In this document: piece after piece, positions 7,134-16,724 of the stretch
Position numbering within the stretch: position 1 is the stretch's first letter
Layout: each line of letters starts with the position of its first letter
Origin: Actinomycetota bacterium
GTDB lineage: Bacteria > Actinomycetota > Actinomycetes > Nanopelagicales > Nanopelagicaceae
DNA: 35,187 bases
Direction of reading: 5' to 3'
Assembly: GCA_026392765.1 (NCBI GenBank)
Contig: JAPLBL010000004.1
Location: 1 to 35,187, forward strand
The notes under the pieces: model-generated
Database searches by the model: none
Told to the model about the DNA's origin: nothing
What the model saw: only the letters and a program-made list of their open reading frames with translations
Position numbers and translations under genes: made by a program

Positions 7134-10100
7134 ATGAGAGGAATTCTCGCGGTATTACATAGTGATACCGAAGTGGCTTCCGCGCTCCTTGATTCCTCCA
7201 AGATCATTGCACCAGCATCGAGCTACCCATTCCTGATTGCTCTCAAGGCTCAAGAAAAGCCCCTACTGGTCATCACAAGCTCCAGCCGTGGCGCAGAAGA
7301 TGTGAGTGAATATCTCAGAAGCCTTCATTCACATGTCTATGAATTTCCTGCGTGGGAGACGCTGCCTCATGAACGCTTAAGTCCGCGAAGTGACACCGTT
7401 GCACGCAGACTCTCAACTTTGTATTCGCTTAAAGAAAAGCAGAACAACCCCGTTGTTGTCGCGCCCGTGCGTGCAGTAATCCATCGCTTTATTGAATCCC
7501 TTGCTAAGAAAGAGCTGTGGACTTTAGAGATTGGTCAAGAGATTGGCCTTACTGAACTCATCAACCATCTGACTGAACTTTCATTTACACGAACTGACCT
7601 TGTTGAAAAACGTGGGGAGTTTGCTGTGCGTGGCGGCATCGTCGATGTCTTCCTTCCGCTTGCGATGCATCCTGTGCGTATTGATTTCTTCGGTGATGAA
7701 ATTGAAGAGCTTCAGTATTTTGAGGTTGCAGATCAACGCACCAGTGAGCCGGTCGTAGGAAAGCTCGCGATCTTGCCTTGTCGCGAATTACTTCTTACAG
7801 ATGCTATTCGTGAGAGAGCAGAGAAGTTAAAGAGCCAATATCCAAGTGCGTTAGAGATTCTCGACAAGATTGCACAAGGCATAATTGTTGAAGGAATGGA
7901 ATCACTCATCCCACTTCTTACCGATGACTTTGAAACGATTCTAGATCGCATGCCCCAGGGCACCGAAGTAATTTTCATTGATGATGAACGTATCCGCTCT
8001 CGCACAGCAGATCTCATTGAGACAAACCAAGAATTTCTCGAAGCATCGTGGTCTAACGCTGCAATCGGTGGTGCGGCACCTCTTCCTGTTGAACAAGTGA
8101 CTTATTTGGATTGGAAAGCACTACAAGAGGAGATTGCACGCCTTTCTCTTCCGGTGCGCGCATTTAATGCTTTTGGAAGCGATCTCGATGAAGATGCTCG
8201 TTTTCTTGATATCTCAGCCATTGACCCGATGCGCGCAAATGTGGAAGCGCTCTGCGAGCTACTGCGCACAGGGTTAGAGGCGCATCACAGCGTTGTGTTT
8301 TCAACGACAGGCCATGGAATGGCTGAGCGATATGCAGGAATCTTCCGTGATGCAGATTTGCCAGTGCAGATGGTGGAGACCCTTGCTGCTCAACCAACGA
8401 AAGGCTCTATCCACGTTACTCAATCCTCACTCGGATATGGCTTTAAGAGTGATCATGCGCAGATTCTCTTTGTTACAGAACGCGACTTATCAGGCAGCAA
8501 AACAAGCAGTAAAGATGGTGCGCGTATGCCATCAAAGCGCAAGCAAGCAATTGATCCACTCGAACTTCACACAGGTGATTTTGTAGTCCATGAGCAACAT
8601 GGAATTGGAAGATATGTTGAATTAGTCCAGCGCACAGTCGGGGGAGTAACCCGCGAATATCTAGTTATTGAATATGCCCCAGCAAAGCGCGGACAACCGA
8701 GTGATCGCATCTTTGTTCCAACCGATACGTTAGAACAGGTAAGTAAGTATGTGGGTGGTGAGACCCCTACTGTGCACCGCATCGGAAGCGGTGAATGGCA
8801 GAAAGCAAAGGGTCGTGCACGAAAGGCTGTGCGCCAGATTGCTGGGGAACTCATTCGTCTCTATGCAGCGCGCACAAGCGCACCAGGCTTTGCCTTCTCA
8901 CCAGATACTCCATGGCAGCGTGAATTAGAAGATGCATTTTCCTATATTGAAACTCCCGATCAGTTATCAACGATTGAAGATGTGAAGCGGGATATGGAGC
9001 GCCCATATCCAATGGATCGCATCATCTGTGGTGATGTGGGATATGGAAAGACAGAGATTGCCATTCGCGCTGCCTTTAAAGCGGTGCAAGATGGAAAGCA
9101 AGTAGCAGTCCTTGTTCCAACAACGATTCTTGTGCAGCAGCATTCCAAAACTTTTGCAGAACGGTATGCGGGCTTTCCCATCAAGGTAGCTGGCTTATCT
9201 CGCTTTAATACAGCGAAGGAGAGTAAGGAGATTCTGGTAGAGCTTGCATCTGGCGTTGTCGATGTTGTTGTTGGTACGCACCGCATCCTTTCGCAGGATG
9301 TGCAGTTTAAGGATTTAGGTCTTGTCATTGTTGATGAAGAACAGCGCTTTGGCGTTGAGCAGAAAGAATCCCTCAAAAAGATGCGCACGACTGTTGATGT
9401 CTTAGCGATGTCTGCAACACCTATCCCTCGCACCCTTGAGATGGCAGTTACGGGAATTCGTGAGATGTCGACGATCACAACACCGCCCGAGGAACGCCAT
9501 CCCATCCTTACCTATGTGGGGCCGGCTGAAGATGCGCAGATTAAGGCTGCTATCCACCGCGAACTGCTTCGCGATGGTCAGATCTTCTATATCCATAATC
9601 GCGTTGAATCAATCGATCGCGCTGCATCAAAGTTGCAAGAATTAGTTCCTGAAGCACGTATTCGTATTGCACATGGCCAGATGTCTGAAGGACAGTTAGA
9701 AGATGTGATTCTTGCTTTCTGGAATCGTGACTTTGATGTTCTGGTCTGCACGACAATCGTTGAGAGCGGACTTGATATTGCCAATGCAAATACTCTGATA
9801 GTTGAGCGCTCTGAGAATTTTGGTCTCTCCCAGCTTCACCAATTACGAGGGCGCGTGGGTCGTGGACGTGAGCGTGCCTATGCCTACTTCCTCTATCCGC
9901 AAGATCAACCCTTATCTGAAGTTGCACTGGATCGATTAAAGACGATTGCAACAAATACCGATCTTGGTTCAGGAATGAGAGTTGCACTCAAAGATCTTGA
10001 AATTCGTGGAGCCGGCAACTTACTAGGCGGTGAGCAATCAGGACATATAGCTGATGTGGGATTCGATCTCTATATGCGCATGGTCGGTGAAGCGGTCAAT

Positions 10101-10619
10101 GACTACAAGACAGGCTTTGTTGAAACGGAGGAGAAGAACCATGAGTGCAAAGTGGAACTTCCCATTAATGCACACCTAGCCGAAATTTATGTTCCGGGAG
10201 AGCGCCTGCGATTAGATCTCTATCGCCGCTTAGCCGATGTTCGCACAAGTGCCGATGTTGAATCTATTTGCGAAGAGCTTGTTGATCGCTTTGGTGAACT
10301 TCCACAAGAAGCACAATCACTTCTGCAGGTTGCACAATTGCGAGCATCTGCAAAGGCGCTGGGAGTGAGAGAAGTTGTTGCGGCTGGTAAATTCTTGAGA
10401 ATTTCGCCGCTGGTCTTGCCGGAATCAAAGCAGCTGCGCCTCAACCGACTTTTCCCTGGTTCGCTCTATAAAAGTGCGACAAATACTGTGATGATTGCAA
10501 TTCCACGTGCGGCAGCATGGACGCCGACTGCACAAGGCTCTCAACTTATAGGGGATACTTCTCTTCTGGAGTGGGCGGCTAAGTCCCTCGATGAATTAAC
10601 GAAAGCGAGCACTACGTGA
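7134..10619 (+). CDS. mfd: Transcription-repair coupling factor Mfd
   Basis: Mfd removes RNA polymerase stalled at DNA lesions and recruits UvrA. Domains in order: a UvrB-like N-terminal module (about 1-350), the RNAP-interacting CarD-like domain starting GDFVVHEQHGIGRYVE near 480, the superfamily 2 translocase with GDVGYGKTE near 632 and DEEQ near 735, SATPIPRTLEMA in the motor, and the C-terminal TRCF domain from about 1000. The track begins at TTG 7110, but ATG 7134 has AAAGGAG at a 6-nt spacing, giving 1161 residues. The stop overlaps the next start (GTGA), so the SurA-like lipoprotein is translationally coupled. Confidence 0.97.
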   Translation: MRGILAVLHSDTEVASALLDSSKIIAPASSYPFLIALKAQEKPLLVITSSSRGAEDVSEYLRSLHSHVYEFPAWETLPHERLSPRSDTVARRLSTLYSLKEKQNNPVVVAPVRAVIHRFIESLAKKELWTLEIGQEIGLTELINHLTELSFTRTDLVEKRGEFAVRGGIVDVFLPLAMHPVRIDFFGDEIEELQYFEVADQRTSEPVVGKLAILPCRELLLTDAIRERAEKLKSQYPSALEILDKIAQGIIVEGMESLIPLLTDDFETILDRMPQGTEVIFIDDERIRSRTADLIETNQEFLEASWSNAAIGGAAPLPVEQVTYLDWKALQEEIARLSLPVRAFNAFGSDLDEDARFLDISAIDPMRANVEALCELLRTGLEAHHSVVFSTTGHGMAERYAGIFRDADLPVQMVETLAAQPTKGSIHVTQSSLGYGFKSDHAQILFVTERDLSGSKTSSKDGARMPSKRKQAIDPLELHTGDFVVHEQHGIGRYVELVQRTVGGVTREYLVIEYAPAKRGQPSDRIFVPTDTLEQVSKYVGGETPTVHRIGSGEWQKAKGRARKAVRQIAGELIRLYAARTSAPGFAFSPDTPWQRELEDAFSYIETPDQLSTIEDVKRDMERPYPMDRIICGDVGYGKTEIAIRAAFKAVQDGKQVAVLVPTTILVQQHSKTFAERYAGFPIKVAGLSRFNTAKESKEILVELASGVVDVVVGTHRILSQDVQFKDLGLVIVDEEQRFGVEQKESLKKMRTTVDVLAMSATPIPRTLEMAVTGIREMSTITTPPEERHPILTYVGPAEDAQIKAAIHRELLRDGQIFYIHNRVESIDRAASKLQELVPEARIRIAHGQMSEGQLEDVILAFWNRDFDVLVCTTIVESGLDIANANTLIVERSENFGLSQLHQLRGRVGRGRERAYAYFLYPQDQPLSEVALDRLKTIATNTDLGSGMRVALKDLEIRGAGNLLGGEQSGHIADVGFDLYMRMVGEAVNDYKTGFVETEEKNHECKVELPINAHLAEIYVPGERLRLDLYRRLADVRTSADVESICEELVDRFGELPQEAQSLLQVAQLRASAKALGVREVVAAGKFLRISPLVLPESKQLRLNRLFPGSLYKSATNTVMIAIPRAAAWTPTAQGSQLIGDTSLLEWAAKSLDELTKASTT

Positions 10620-11221
10620 AGAAGATCCTTGCACTCTTGGGTGTTATCTCAGTCTTAGCGCTCTCAGGATGCGGCAAAGTCGATAGTGCAGCAACGATTG
10701 GCGATATCACCATCTCGCAAGCTTCAGCACAATCAATTATTGACGAGATTCTTTCAGAGCGCACAAAGATTGACACAGCAGGGATGCAGATTCAGACAGG
10801 TAATGCACTTAACCGCGCTCAGCTTCGCTTCACCATCGTGACGACTCTCTTTGATGAAATTGCAAAGGAACTTAAGCTTGAGATTTCTTCTACTGAAATC
10901 GAGCAGGCAAAGTCAGATCTGATTGCTCAAAGTGGTGGGCAAGAAGCACTTGCCAAGAACTTGGTCGCTGCAGAAATTGCACCGTCAAACTTTGATAACT
11001 ATGTGCGCGCAATCGTCACCTCAAATAAACTTCAGGATGCACTCCTAGCATCAGGAGTTACCGAGGCTGATGTTTCAGGACGCATAACTCAGCTCATCAA
11101 TGCAAAGGCAGCTGAACTCACAGTCAAGGTCAATCCACGTTATGGAACATGGGACCAAGACACTGGCGATATCGTGGCGACAGATTCAGCAGGATCTGCA
11201 GTCGTTCCTTCAGGCAAGTAA
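10616..11221 (+). CDS. SurA N-terminal-like lipoprotein, no PPIase domain
   Basis: This is a predicted secreted lipoprotein: a charged start (MKK), a hydrophobic stretch and a lipobox LSGC with Cys at residue 19. After it comes a sequence pattern like the N-terminal chaperone domain of SurA/trigger-factor-like foldases (VDSAATIGDITISQASAQ, then helical segments). No parvulin-type isomerase domain follows; the 201-residue protein ends in a short tail. A SurA-like lipoprotein between mfd and mazG is, as I recall, common in Actinobacteria. The GTG start overlaps the mfd TGA by 4 nt. Function is inferred as extracytoplasmic protein folding; partners are unknown. Confidence 0.75.
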   Translation: MKKILALLGVISVLALSGCGKVDSAATIGDITISQASAQSIIDEILSERTKIDTAGMQIQTGNALNRAQLRFTIVTTLFDEIAKELKLEISSTEIEQAKSDLIAQSGGQEALAKNLVAAEIAPSNFDNYVRAIVTSNKLQDALLASGVTEADVSGRITQLINAKAAELTVKVNPRYGTWDQDTGDIVATDSAGSAVVPSGK

Positions 11222-11226
11222 TTCAG

Positions 11227-11874
11227 ATGGCTGATTCACAACTTCAACGCCTTGTTGAAGTCATGGATCGACTCCGTTCACCTGGAGGATGTCCGTGGGA
11301 TGCTGAACAGACACATGAATCGCTGATTAAGTACTTGCTGGAAGAGTCCTACGAATTTATTGATGCGATAGAAACTGATGATCGCGCAGGTATGCGTGAA
11401 GAGCTAGGCGATGTTCTCTTGCAGGTCTACTTCCATTCACGTATTGCCCAAGATCATCCAACAGATCCTTTTTCTATTGAAGATGTTGCAGGTGCGATTG
11501 CAGATAAGTTAATTAGCCGCCACCCTCATGTCTTTGAAAACATTGAAGTCAGTGGCACTGATGAAATCATTGAAAATTGGGAAGCGATTAAAGCTCGTGA
11601 AAAGGGGCGCACATCAGCAATTGATGGCATCGCGATGGCACAACCTGCTCTGCCACTTGTTGCAAAGATTCTCTATCGCGCCGAGAAATACAACGTTGAT
11701 CTCCACGTCGATCAATATTCTTCAGAGAAAGCTACTGAGAAGTCCGTCGGTGAGGCACTTGCATCAGTGATTGCCTGGGCTCATGAAAACGGTATTGACC
11801 CTGAAAACGCCTTACGTGCTCAGGCTCGAGAGATGATTCGTCAGATTCAGGCGGCCGAACAGCAAGGTAAGTAG
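11227..11874 (+). CDS. mazG: Nucleoside triphosphate pyrophosphohydrolase MazG
   Basis: MazG hydrolyses (d)NTPs, including damaged nucleotides, to monophosphates and pyrophosphate. The MazG fold shows LRSPGGCPWDAEQTHESL near residues 14-31, the metal-binding EESYE near 38-42 and EELGDVLLQVYFH near 56-68, followed by the linker SRHPHVF. The ORF track starts at 11149 in an out-of-gene extension; ATG 11227, 5 bp after the lipoprotein stop, starts the conserved region and gives 215 residues. The mfd / lipoprotein / mazG / eno order matches other Actinobacteria. The C-terminal half is shorter and more divergent than in E. coli MazG. Confidence 0.93.
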   Translation: MADSQLQRLVEVMDRLRSPGGCPWDAEQTHESLIKYLLEESYEFIDAIETDDRAGMREELGDVLLQVYFHSRIAQDHPTDPFSIEDVAGAIADKLISRHPHVFENIEVSGTDEIIENWEAIKAREKGRTSAIDGIAMAQPALPLVAKILYRAEKYNVDLHVDQYSSEKATEKSVGEALASVIAWAHENGIDPENALRAQAREMIRQIQAAEQQGK

Positions 11875-11880
11875 TCGAGG

Positions 11881-11886
11881 TAGACT
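11881..11886 (+). promoter_or_regulatory. Possible -10 of eno (TAGACT)
   Basis: TAGACT lies 6 nt after the mazG stop and would give eno a leader of about 57 nt ending in AGGAGA (11938-11943), 6 nt before the ATG. No good -35 is visible. Confidence 0.4.
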
Positions 11887-11925
11887 AGCCACCTGCCGTT
11901 CAGAGTTGAGCGCTGACGTTCATAA

Positions 11926-13230
<1,305 letters not shown>

Positions 13231-13237
13231 TTTTTAA

Positions 13238-13684
13238 ATGGCGCGTAGATCCTCTGGGAGCAAGAGAAGGAAGAGTTACCGTTCACGTAACCTGAACTTC
13301 AATCGCAATACTGGATCTGGGCGCACATTTGCTGTTGCTGCGATCTTCTTTATGTTGGCGCTCTTTCTTGCACCACCGATTAAGAGTTACTTCGTTCAGC
13401 GGGCCCAGATCAGTGCGCTGCAATCACAGCTTAAGAGCGATAACACAGCGCTGGATGAAGCTCGTAAAGAGTTAACGCTCTGGCAGGATCCTGAATACAT
13501 TAAATCTCAAGCACGTGAACGTCTGCACTTTGTCCTGCCAGGTGAGCGTCAATACATCGTCACTGGAACTGATGGAACTAATACAGATGAAGCAGCACAG
13601 ACAGATGTTGTGAAGAATCTTCCTGAAGGACAGCCTTGGTATACACGCATGATTGCATCCATTACAGAGGCAGGTAAGGCGTGA
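13238..13684 (+). CDS. FtsB/DivIC-like septum protein
   Basis: A small bitopic division protein that would join FtsL and FtsQ at the septum. The 148-residue sequence has a basic cytoplasmic N-terminus (RRSSGSKRRKSYRSR), one membrane segment (about 30-47), a short coiled coil (AQISALQSQLKSDNTALDEARKEL) and the family motif WQDPEYIKSQARERLHFVLPGE near residues 82-103. Position just after eno and before DUF501 is diagnostic in Actinobacteria. The stop overlaps the DUF501 start (GTGA). The short acidic C-terminal tail is not conserved as far as I can judge. Confidence 0.88.
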   Translation: MARRSSGSKRRKSYRSRNLNFNRNTGSGRTFAVAAIFFMLALFLAPPIKSYFVQRAQISALQSQLKSDNTALDEARKELTLWQDPEYIKSQARERLHFVLPGERQYIVTGTDGTNTDEAAQTDVVKNLPEGQPWYTRMIASITEAGKA

Positions 13685-14181
13685 GTATCGAAAGCCGCAA
13701 GGCAACCGAGGATGATCTAAAGACAATTGAAAACCAATTGGGCCGCACACCACGCGATGTCCATGCGATTTCTTACCGTTGTCCATGCGGAAAAGCTGCT
13801 GTGGTTGAAACCCCACCGCGACTATCAAATGGTGAACCTTTTCCAACTTTCTATTACGCAACATGTCCGCGTTTAACTGCAGCCATTTCTACCCTTGAAA
13901 CAACAGGGATGATGGAGGAGATGACCAATCGCCTTGAGACTGATGCAGAGCTTGCTGGTGCATATGCAGCAGCACATGATGATTACATTGCAGCACGTTC
14001 AGCGCTAAAAATAGATGTTCCTGAAGTTGAGAATATCTCTGCAGGTGGAATGCCTAATCGCGTGAAGTGTCTGCACTCACTGATTGCGCACTCACTCTCA
14101 GCAGGTCCCGGAGTTAACCCACTCGGAGATGAAGCACTGGCAGAACTCCCCGAATGGTGGAAGCACCTTTCATGCGAGTAG
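13681..14181 (+). CDS. DUF501 family protein
   Basis: A conserved actinobacterial protein of unknown function. The 166 residues include LGRTPRDVHAISYRCPCGKAAVVETPPRL, then FPTFYYATCPRL near 55-64 and NRVKCLHSLIAHSLSAGPGVNPLGDEAL near 124-151. The conserved cysteines (CPC, C in ATCPRL, C in KCLH) and His residues suggest a metal site, but that is inference. The GTG start overlaps the previous stop and the 3' end overlaps ppx by 10 bp, so eno, ftsB-like, DUF501 and ppx look like one operon. Confidence 0.9.
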   Translation: MSIESRKATEDDLKTIENQLGRTPRDVHAISYRCPCGKAAVVETPPRLSNGEPFPTFYYATCPRLTAAISTLETTGMMEEMTNRLETDAELAGAYAAAHDDYIAARSALKIDVPEVENISAGGMPNRVKCLHSLIAHSLSAGPGVNPLGDEALAELPEWWKHLSCE

Positions 14182-15080
14182 CAGCCATTGATTGCGGCAC
14201 CAACTCCATCCGTTTACTCATTGCAGATGTTGAAGGCAGCAACTTTCGTGAAGTCTTTCGCGATATGGAGATTGTTCGTTTAGGACAAGGCGTCGATAAG
14301 ACCGGTCAATTCCATCCAGATGCAATCGTTCGCACCCTTGCAGCCGTTGATAAATATGCACTTGAGATAGCAAAGCGCGGAGTGGAGAAGATTCGCTTCT
14401 GTGCCACCAGTGCCACACGCGATGCCACCAACCGCGATCTCTTCATCGATGGCGTCAAAGAGCGCCTCGGTATTGCACCTGAAGTAATTCCAGGTGAAGT
14501 AGAAGCTGCGCTCTCATTCCAGGGAGCCACAAAGGATTTTGATAAGGCAGAAGGTCCATTTCTTGTTATCGATATCGGTGGGGGATCAACTGAATTTGTC
14601 TTTGGCACAGATAAAGTCGAATTCGCCAAGAGTATGAATATTGGTTGCGTTCGCATGTCAGAGCGCCACTTCACCAATGGCGACCCAGATCCAGGACAGA
14701 TTGCTGCCGCTATCGAAGATATTGATGAAGCAATTAAGCAGGCAGGCAAAGTTGTTCCTATTACCCAAGCAAAGACTCTGATTGCAGTAGCGGGCACAGC
14801 CACCACAGTTGCTGCAGCTGCCCTCGAACTTGGTGCCTATGACCGATATGCAATCCATCTTTCTCGCATCTCTGCTGAGAAGACCCATGCAATCTCAAAG
14901 ATGTTCTTAAGTGCAAAGCGTGAAGATCGCGAAGCACTCGGATATATGCACCCAGGTCGCGTCGATGTTATTGGCGCAGGCTCTCTTGTTCTCTCTCGCA
15001 TCATGCTTGCTACCGGTGCAACTGAATTCGTCGCATCTGAATCAGATATCCTCGATGGAATGGCTTGGTCGCTTGTATAA
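14172..15080 (+). CDS. Ppx/GppA family phosphatase (exopolyphosphatase-like)
   Basis: The family hydrolyses inorganic polyphosphate or pppGpp. The ASKHA ATPase-like fold is visible: AAIDCGTNSIRLLIADV at the start (phosphate 1), FCATSATRDATNRD near 77-90 (catalytic region), VIPGEVEAALSF near 108-119, VIDIGGGSTEF near 131-141 (phosphate 2) and AVAGTATTVAAAAL near 205-218. At about 302 residues it is the short, two-domain form typical of Actinobacteria (Ppx2-like), lacking the C-terminal HD domain of E. coli Ppx. The track start at 14154 adds six residues; ATG 14172 fits the alignment. It overlaps both neighbours. Substrate preference cannot be told from sequence alone. Confidence 0.9.
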   Translation: MRVAAIDCGTNSIRLLIADVEGSNFREVFRDMEIVRLGQGVDKTGQFHPDAIVRTLAAVDKYALEIAKRGVEKIRFCATSATRDATNRDLFIDGVKERLGIAPEVIPGEVEAALSFQGATKDFDKAEGPFLVIDIGGGSTEFVFGTDKVEFAKSMNIGCVRMSERHFTNGDPDPGQIAAAIEDIDEAIKQAGKVVPITQAKTLIAVAGTATTVAAAALELGAYDRYAIHLSRISAEKTHAISKMFLSAKREDREALGYMHPGRVDVIGAGSLVLSRIMLATGATEFVASESDILDGMAWSLV

Positions 15081-15768
15081 GTCGATCGAACTTCTCGATA
15101 AGGCGATTGTTAAGTGCCATAAGTGCCCACGGTTGGTCCAGTGGCGAGAAGAAGTAGCAGTTGTTAAACGTAAGGCATATGAGAACGAGAGGTACTGGGG
15201 TAAGCCTGTTCCAGGATTCGGCTCTAGCAAACCAAAGATGCTTATTGTTGGATTAGCACCTGGTGCACATGGTGCAAATAGAACCGGCCGTATCTTCACC
15301 GGTGATTCATCTGGCGATTGGCTCTATGGATCTCTCCACCGAATTGGCATTGCAAAGATTGCAACATCAACATCCCGTGATGATGGACAAGAGCTACGGG
15401 ATACACGCATTTCGATGGCGGTGCGTTGTGCTCCTCCTGAGAACAAACCAACCACGGAAGAGCGCGATGCATGCGCACCATTTTTTGAAAATGAGCTAGA
15501 GCTAATCGCACCGACTGTTCGTTCATTTGTAGCACTCGGTAGCTTTGGTTGGCAGGTATTAATCAAATCGCTTAAAGCTCAAGGTCATAAAGTTCCCGCT
15601 GGAAAATTCGGGCATGGGTCAACGATTAAGTATTCGCATGACGGCATTAACTATCTAATAGTCGGTAGTTATCACCCAAGCCAGCAGAACACATTTACAG
15701 GCAAACTCACCAAACCAATGTTGGATTCAGTACTCAAAAAGGCAGCAAAGTTTGCGGGAGTTATCTAA
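15055..15768 (+). CDS. Uracil-DNA glycosylase, family 5 (UdgB type), 4Fe-4S
   Basis: Removes uracil, and in this family often hypoxanthine or other deaminated bases, from DNA. Cluster cysteines are CHKC near residues 22-25, VRCAPPENKPT near 122 and DACAPFF near 140. The active-site loop GLAPGAHGANRTGRIFTGD near 64-82 has the family-5 form, lacking the polar Asp/Asn of families 1 and 4. The second motif is GSYHPSQQNTFTGKL near 207. The track start at 14911 runs far into ppx; I use ATG 15055, giving 237 residues and a 26-bp overlap with ppx; TTG 15073 is an alternative. It is the last gene of the long plus-strand block. Confidence 0.92.
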   Translation: MEWLGRLYKSIELLDKAIVKCHKCPRLVQWREEVAVVKRKAYENERYWGKPVPGFGSSKPKMLIVGLAPGAHGANRTGRIFTGDSSGDWLYGSLHRIGIAKIATSTSRDDGQELRDTRISMAVRCAPPENKPTTEERDACAPFFENELELIAPTVRSFVALGSFGWQVLIKSLKAQGHKVPAGKFGHGSTIKYSHDGINYLIVGSYHPSQQNTFTGKLTKPMLDSVLKKAAKFAGVI

Positions 15769-15780
15769 CTTTTCACCTAG

Positions 15781-15786
15781 TAGACT
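15781..15786 (+). promoter_or_regulatory. Possible -10 of the UAA-anticodon tRNA (TAGACT)
   Basis: TAGACT directly after the glycosylase gene, 13 nt before the tRNA. The spacing equals that of the TATAAG element before tRNA-Gln. Confidence 0.45.
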
Positions 15787-15799
15787 TCCCTCTCTATTG

Positions 15800-15872
15800 G
15801 CCCCCATAGTCCAATGGCAGAGACAGAGGACTTAAAATCCTTCCAGTATCGGTTCGAGTCCGATTGGGGGCA
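15800..15872 (+). tRNA. tRNA with anticodon UAA (nominally Leu), short variable loop
   Basis: The cloverleaf is clear: acceptor GCCCCCA/TGGGGGC, 3-bp D stem (GTC/GAC), anticodon stem GAGGA/TCCTT with loop CTTAAAA placing TAA at 34-36, and T stem ATCGG/CCGAT with canonical loop TTCGAGT. The discriminator is A73 and no CCA is encoded. The variable loop is only CCAGT, five bases. Leucine tRNAs of bacteria normally carry a long variable arm (class II), so this is a class I body with a Leu anticodon. TTA codons are common in this window, so a reader is needed, but a normal class II copy could lie elsewhere. What amino acid it carries cannot be settled here. Confidence 0.9.
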
Positions 15873-15989
15873 CACTTCACAACCTTTTCTAAAACTTCAC
15901 GCTCATCCTGAGGTGGAAATCCTGCAGGTTTGCCGTATTTTAGGAACTGTACGGAGAGCCTTTCTTCGCACGTATATAAGGAGAAATTA

Positions 15990-16721
15990 ATGCGCAGTTC
16001 TAACCCAGTCCTTACAGGCCGTGGTTTCGCTCGTATCAAAGAAAGCACGACCACAACCACGGATCTCAATACCCTCGAGACCCGTCCAACATCTGCACCA
16101 ATGTCAATTGACGATGTCGTCATCAAGACAGCTGGACTCTTTGCAGTCCTCGTTGCAGTAGGAACATTTGCATGGCGTGCAAATAGCCCAGGTCTTGCAC
16201 TTATCGGATTCATCGGCGGATTTATTCTCGCGATGGTCAACTCATTTTCTAAGAAGGTTCGTCCTGCGCTCATCGTTGCATATGCAGCATTTCAGGGACT
16301 TGCTCTCGGAACAATCAGCGCAATCTTCGAAGCAACTTATCCAGGCATCGTAAGCCAGGCAGTTCTTGGAACTGCATGTGCATTCGGTGGAGTACTCCTT
16401 GCATATCGCAGCGGAAAGATTCGTGTAACACCTAAGTTCACACGCATCATGATGGGATCTCTCATCGGATACTTCGTCTTCGCACTCATCACAATGTTCA
16501 CAGGTCGCCCAACAGGTGGTCTCGGACTACTGATTGCAGTTGCTGCTGTGGGTCTTGCAACGATGTTTATTGTGATGGACCTTGATCAAATCGAAAAGGC
16601 AGTTGCAGCACGCCTGCCACAAGAAGAGTCATGGCGAATGGCATTTGGCCTCATGGTTACTTTGGTCTGGTTATATCTTGAAGTATTGAGACTTATCTCA
16701 ATACTTCGTAGCAACGACTAA
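15990..16721 (+). CDS. Bax inhibitor-1 / YccA family membrane protein
   Basis: An inner-membrane protein of the BI-1 (TMBIM) superfamily; bacterial members are linked to ion leak and membrane-protease modulation. After a 45-residue soluble, Thr-rich N-terminus come about seven hydrophobic segments (for example VVIKTAGLFAVLVAVGTFAW, LALIGFIGGFILAMVNSF, LIVAYAAFQGLALGTISAIF, and near the end MFIVMDLDQIEKAVAARLP, the conserved Asp region). The track start at 15930 is too far upstream; ATG 15990 has AAGGAG 6 nt before it and gives 243 residues, the size of the actinobacterial subgroup. The 3' end of the gene encodes a 12-bp perfect hairpin. It converges on an MFS gene with 3 bp between stops. Confidence 0.9.
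   Translation: MRSSNPVLTGRGFARIKESTTTTTDLNTLETRPTSAPMSIDDVVIKTAGLFAVLVAVGTFAWRANSPGLALIGFIGGFILAMVNSFSKKVRPALIVAYAAFQGLALGTISAIFEATYPGIVSQAVLGTACAFGGVLLAYRSGKIRVTPKFTRIMMGSLIGYFVFALITMFTGRPTGGLGLLIAVAAVGLATMFIVMDLDQIEKAVAARLPQEESWRMAFGLMVTLVWLYLEVLRLISILRSND
16680..16707 (+). repeat. 12-bp perfect inverted repeat at the 3' end of the Bax-inhibitor gene
   Basis: GAAGTATTGAGA and TCTCAATACTTC are exact reverse complements separated by CTTA. The hairpin lies inside the last codons (LEVLRLISILRS). No T run follows, so alone it is not a standard terminator. Confidence 0.7.
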
Positions 16722-16724
16722 AAG

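Noticed and set aside
9550-9987. 145-residue minus-strand ORF and other long antisense ORFs in mfd, glmU, ppx and typA
   Set aside because: They mirror the codon structure of well-supported plus-strand genes and show no domain-like sequence.
15794-16273. 159-residue minus-strand ORF
   Set aside because: It reads through the antisense of the UAA tRNA; the PNRTRTDTGRIL-type peptide is a familiar mis-annotation from antisense tRNA. The plus-strand BI-1 gene is clearly real.
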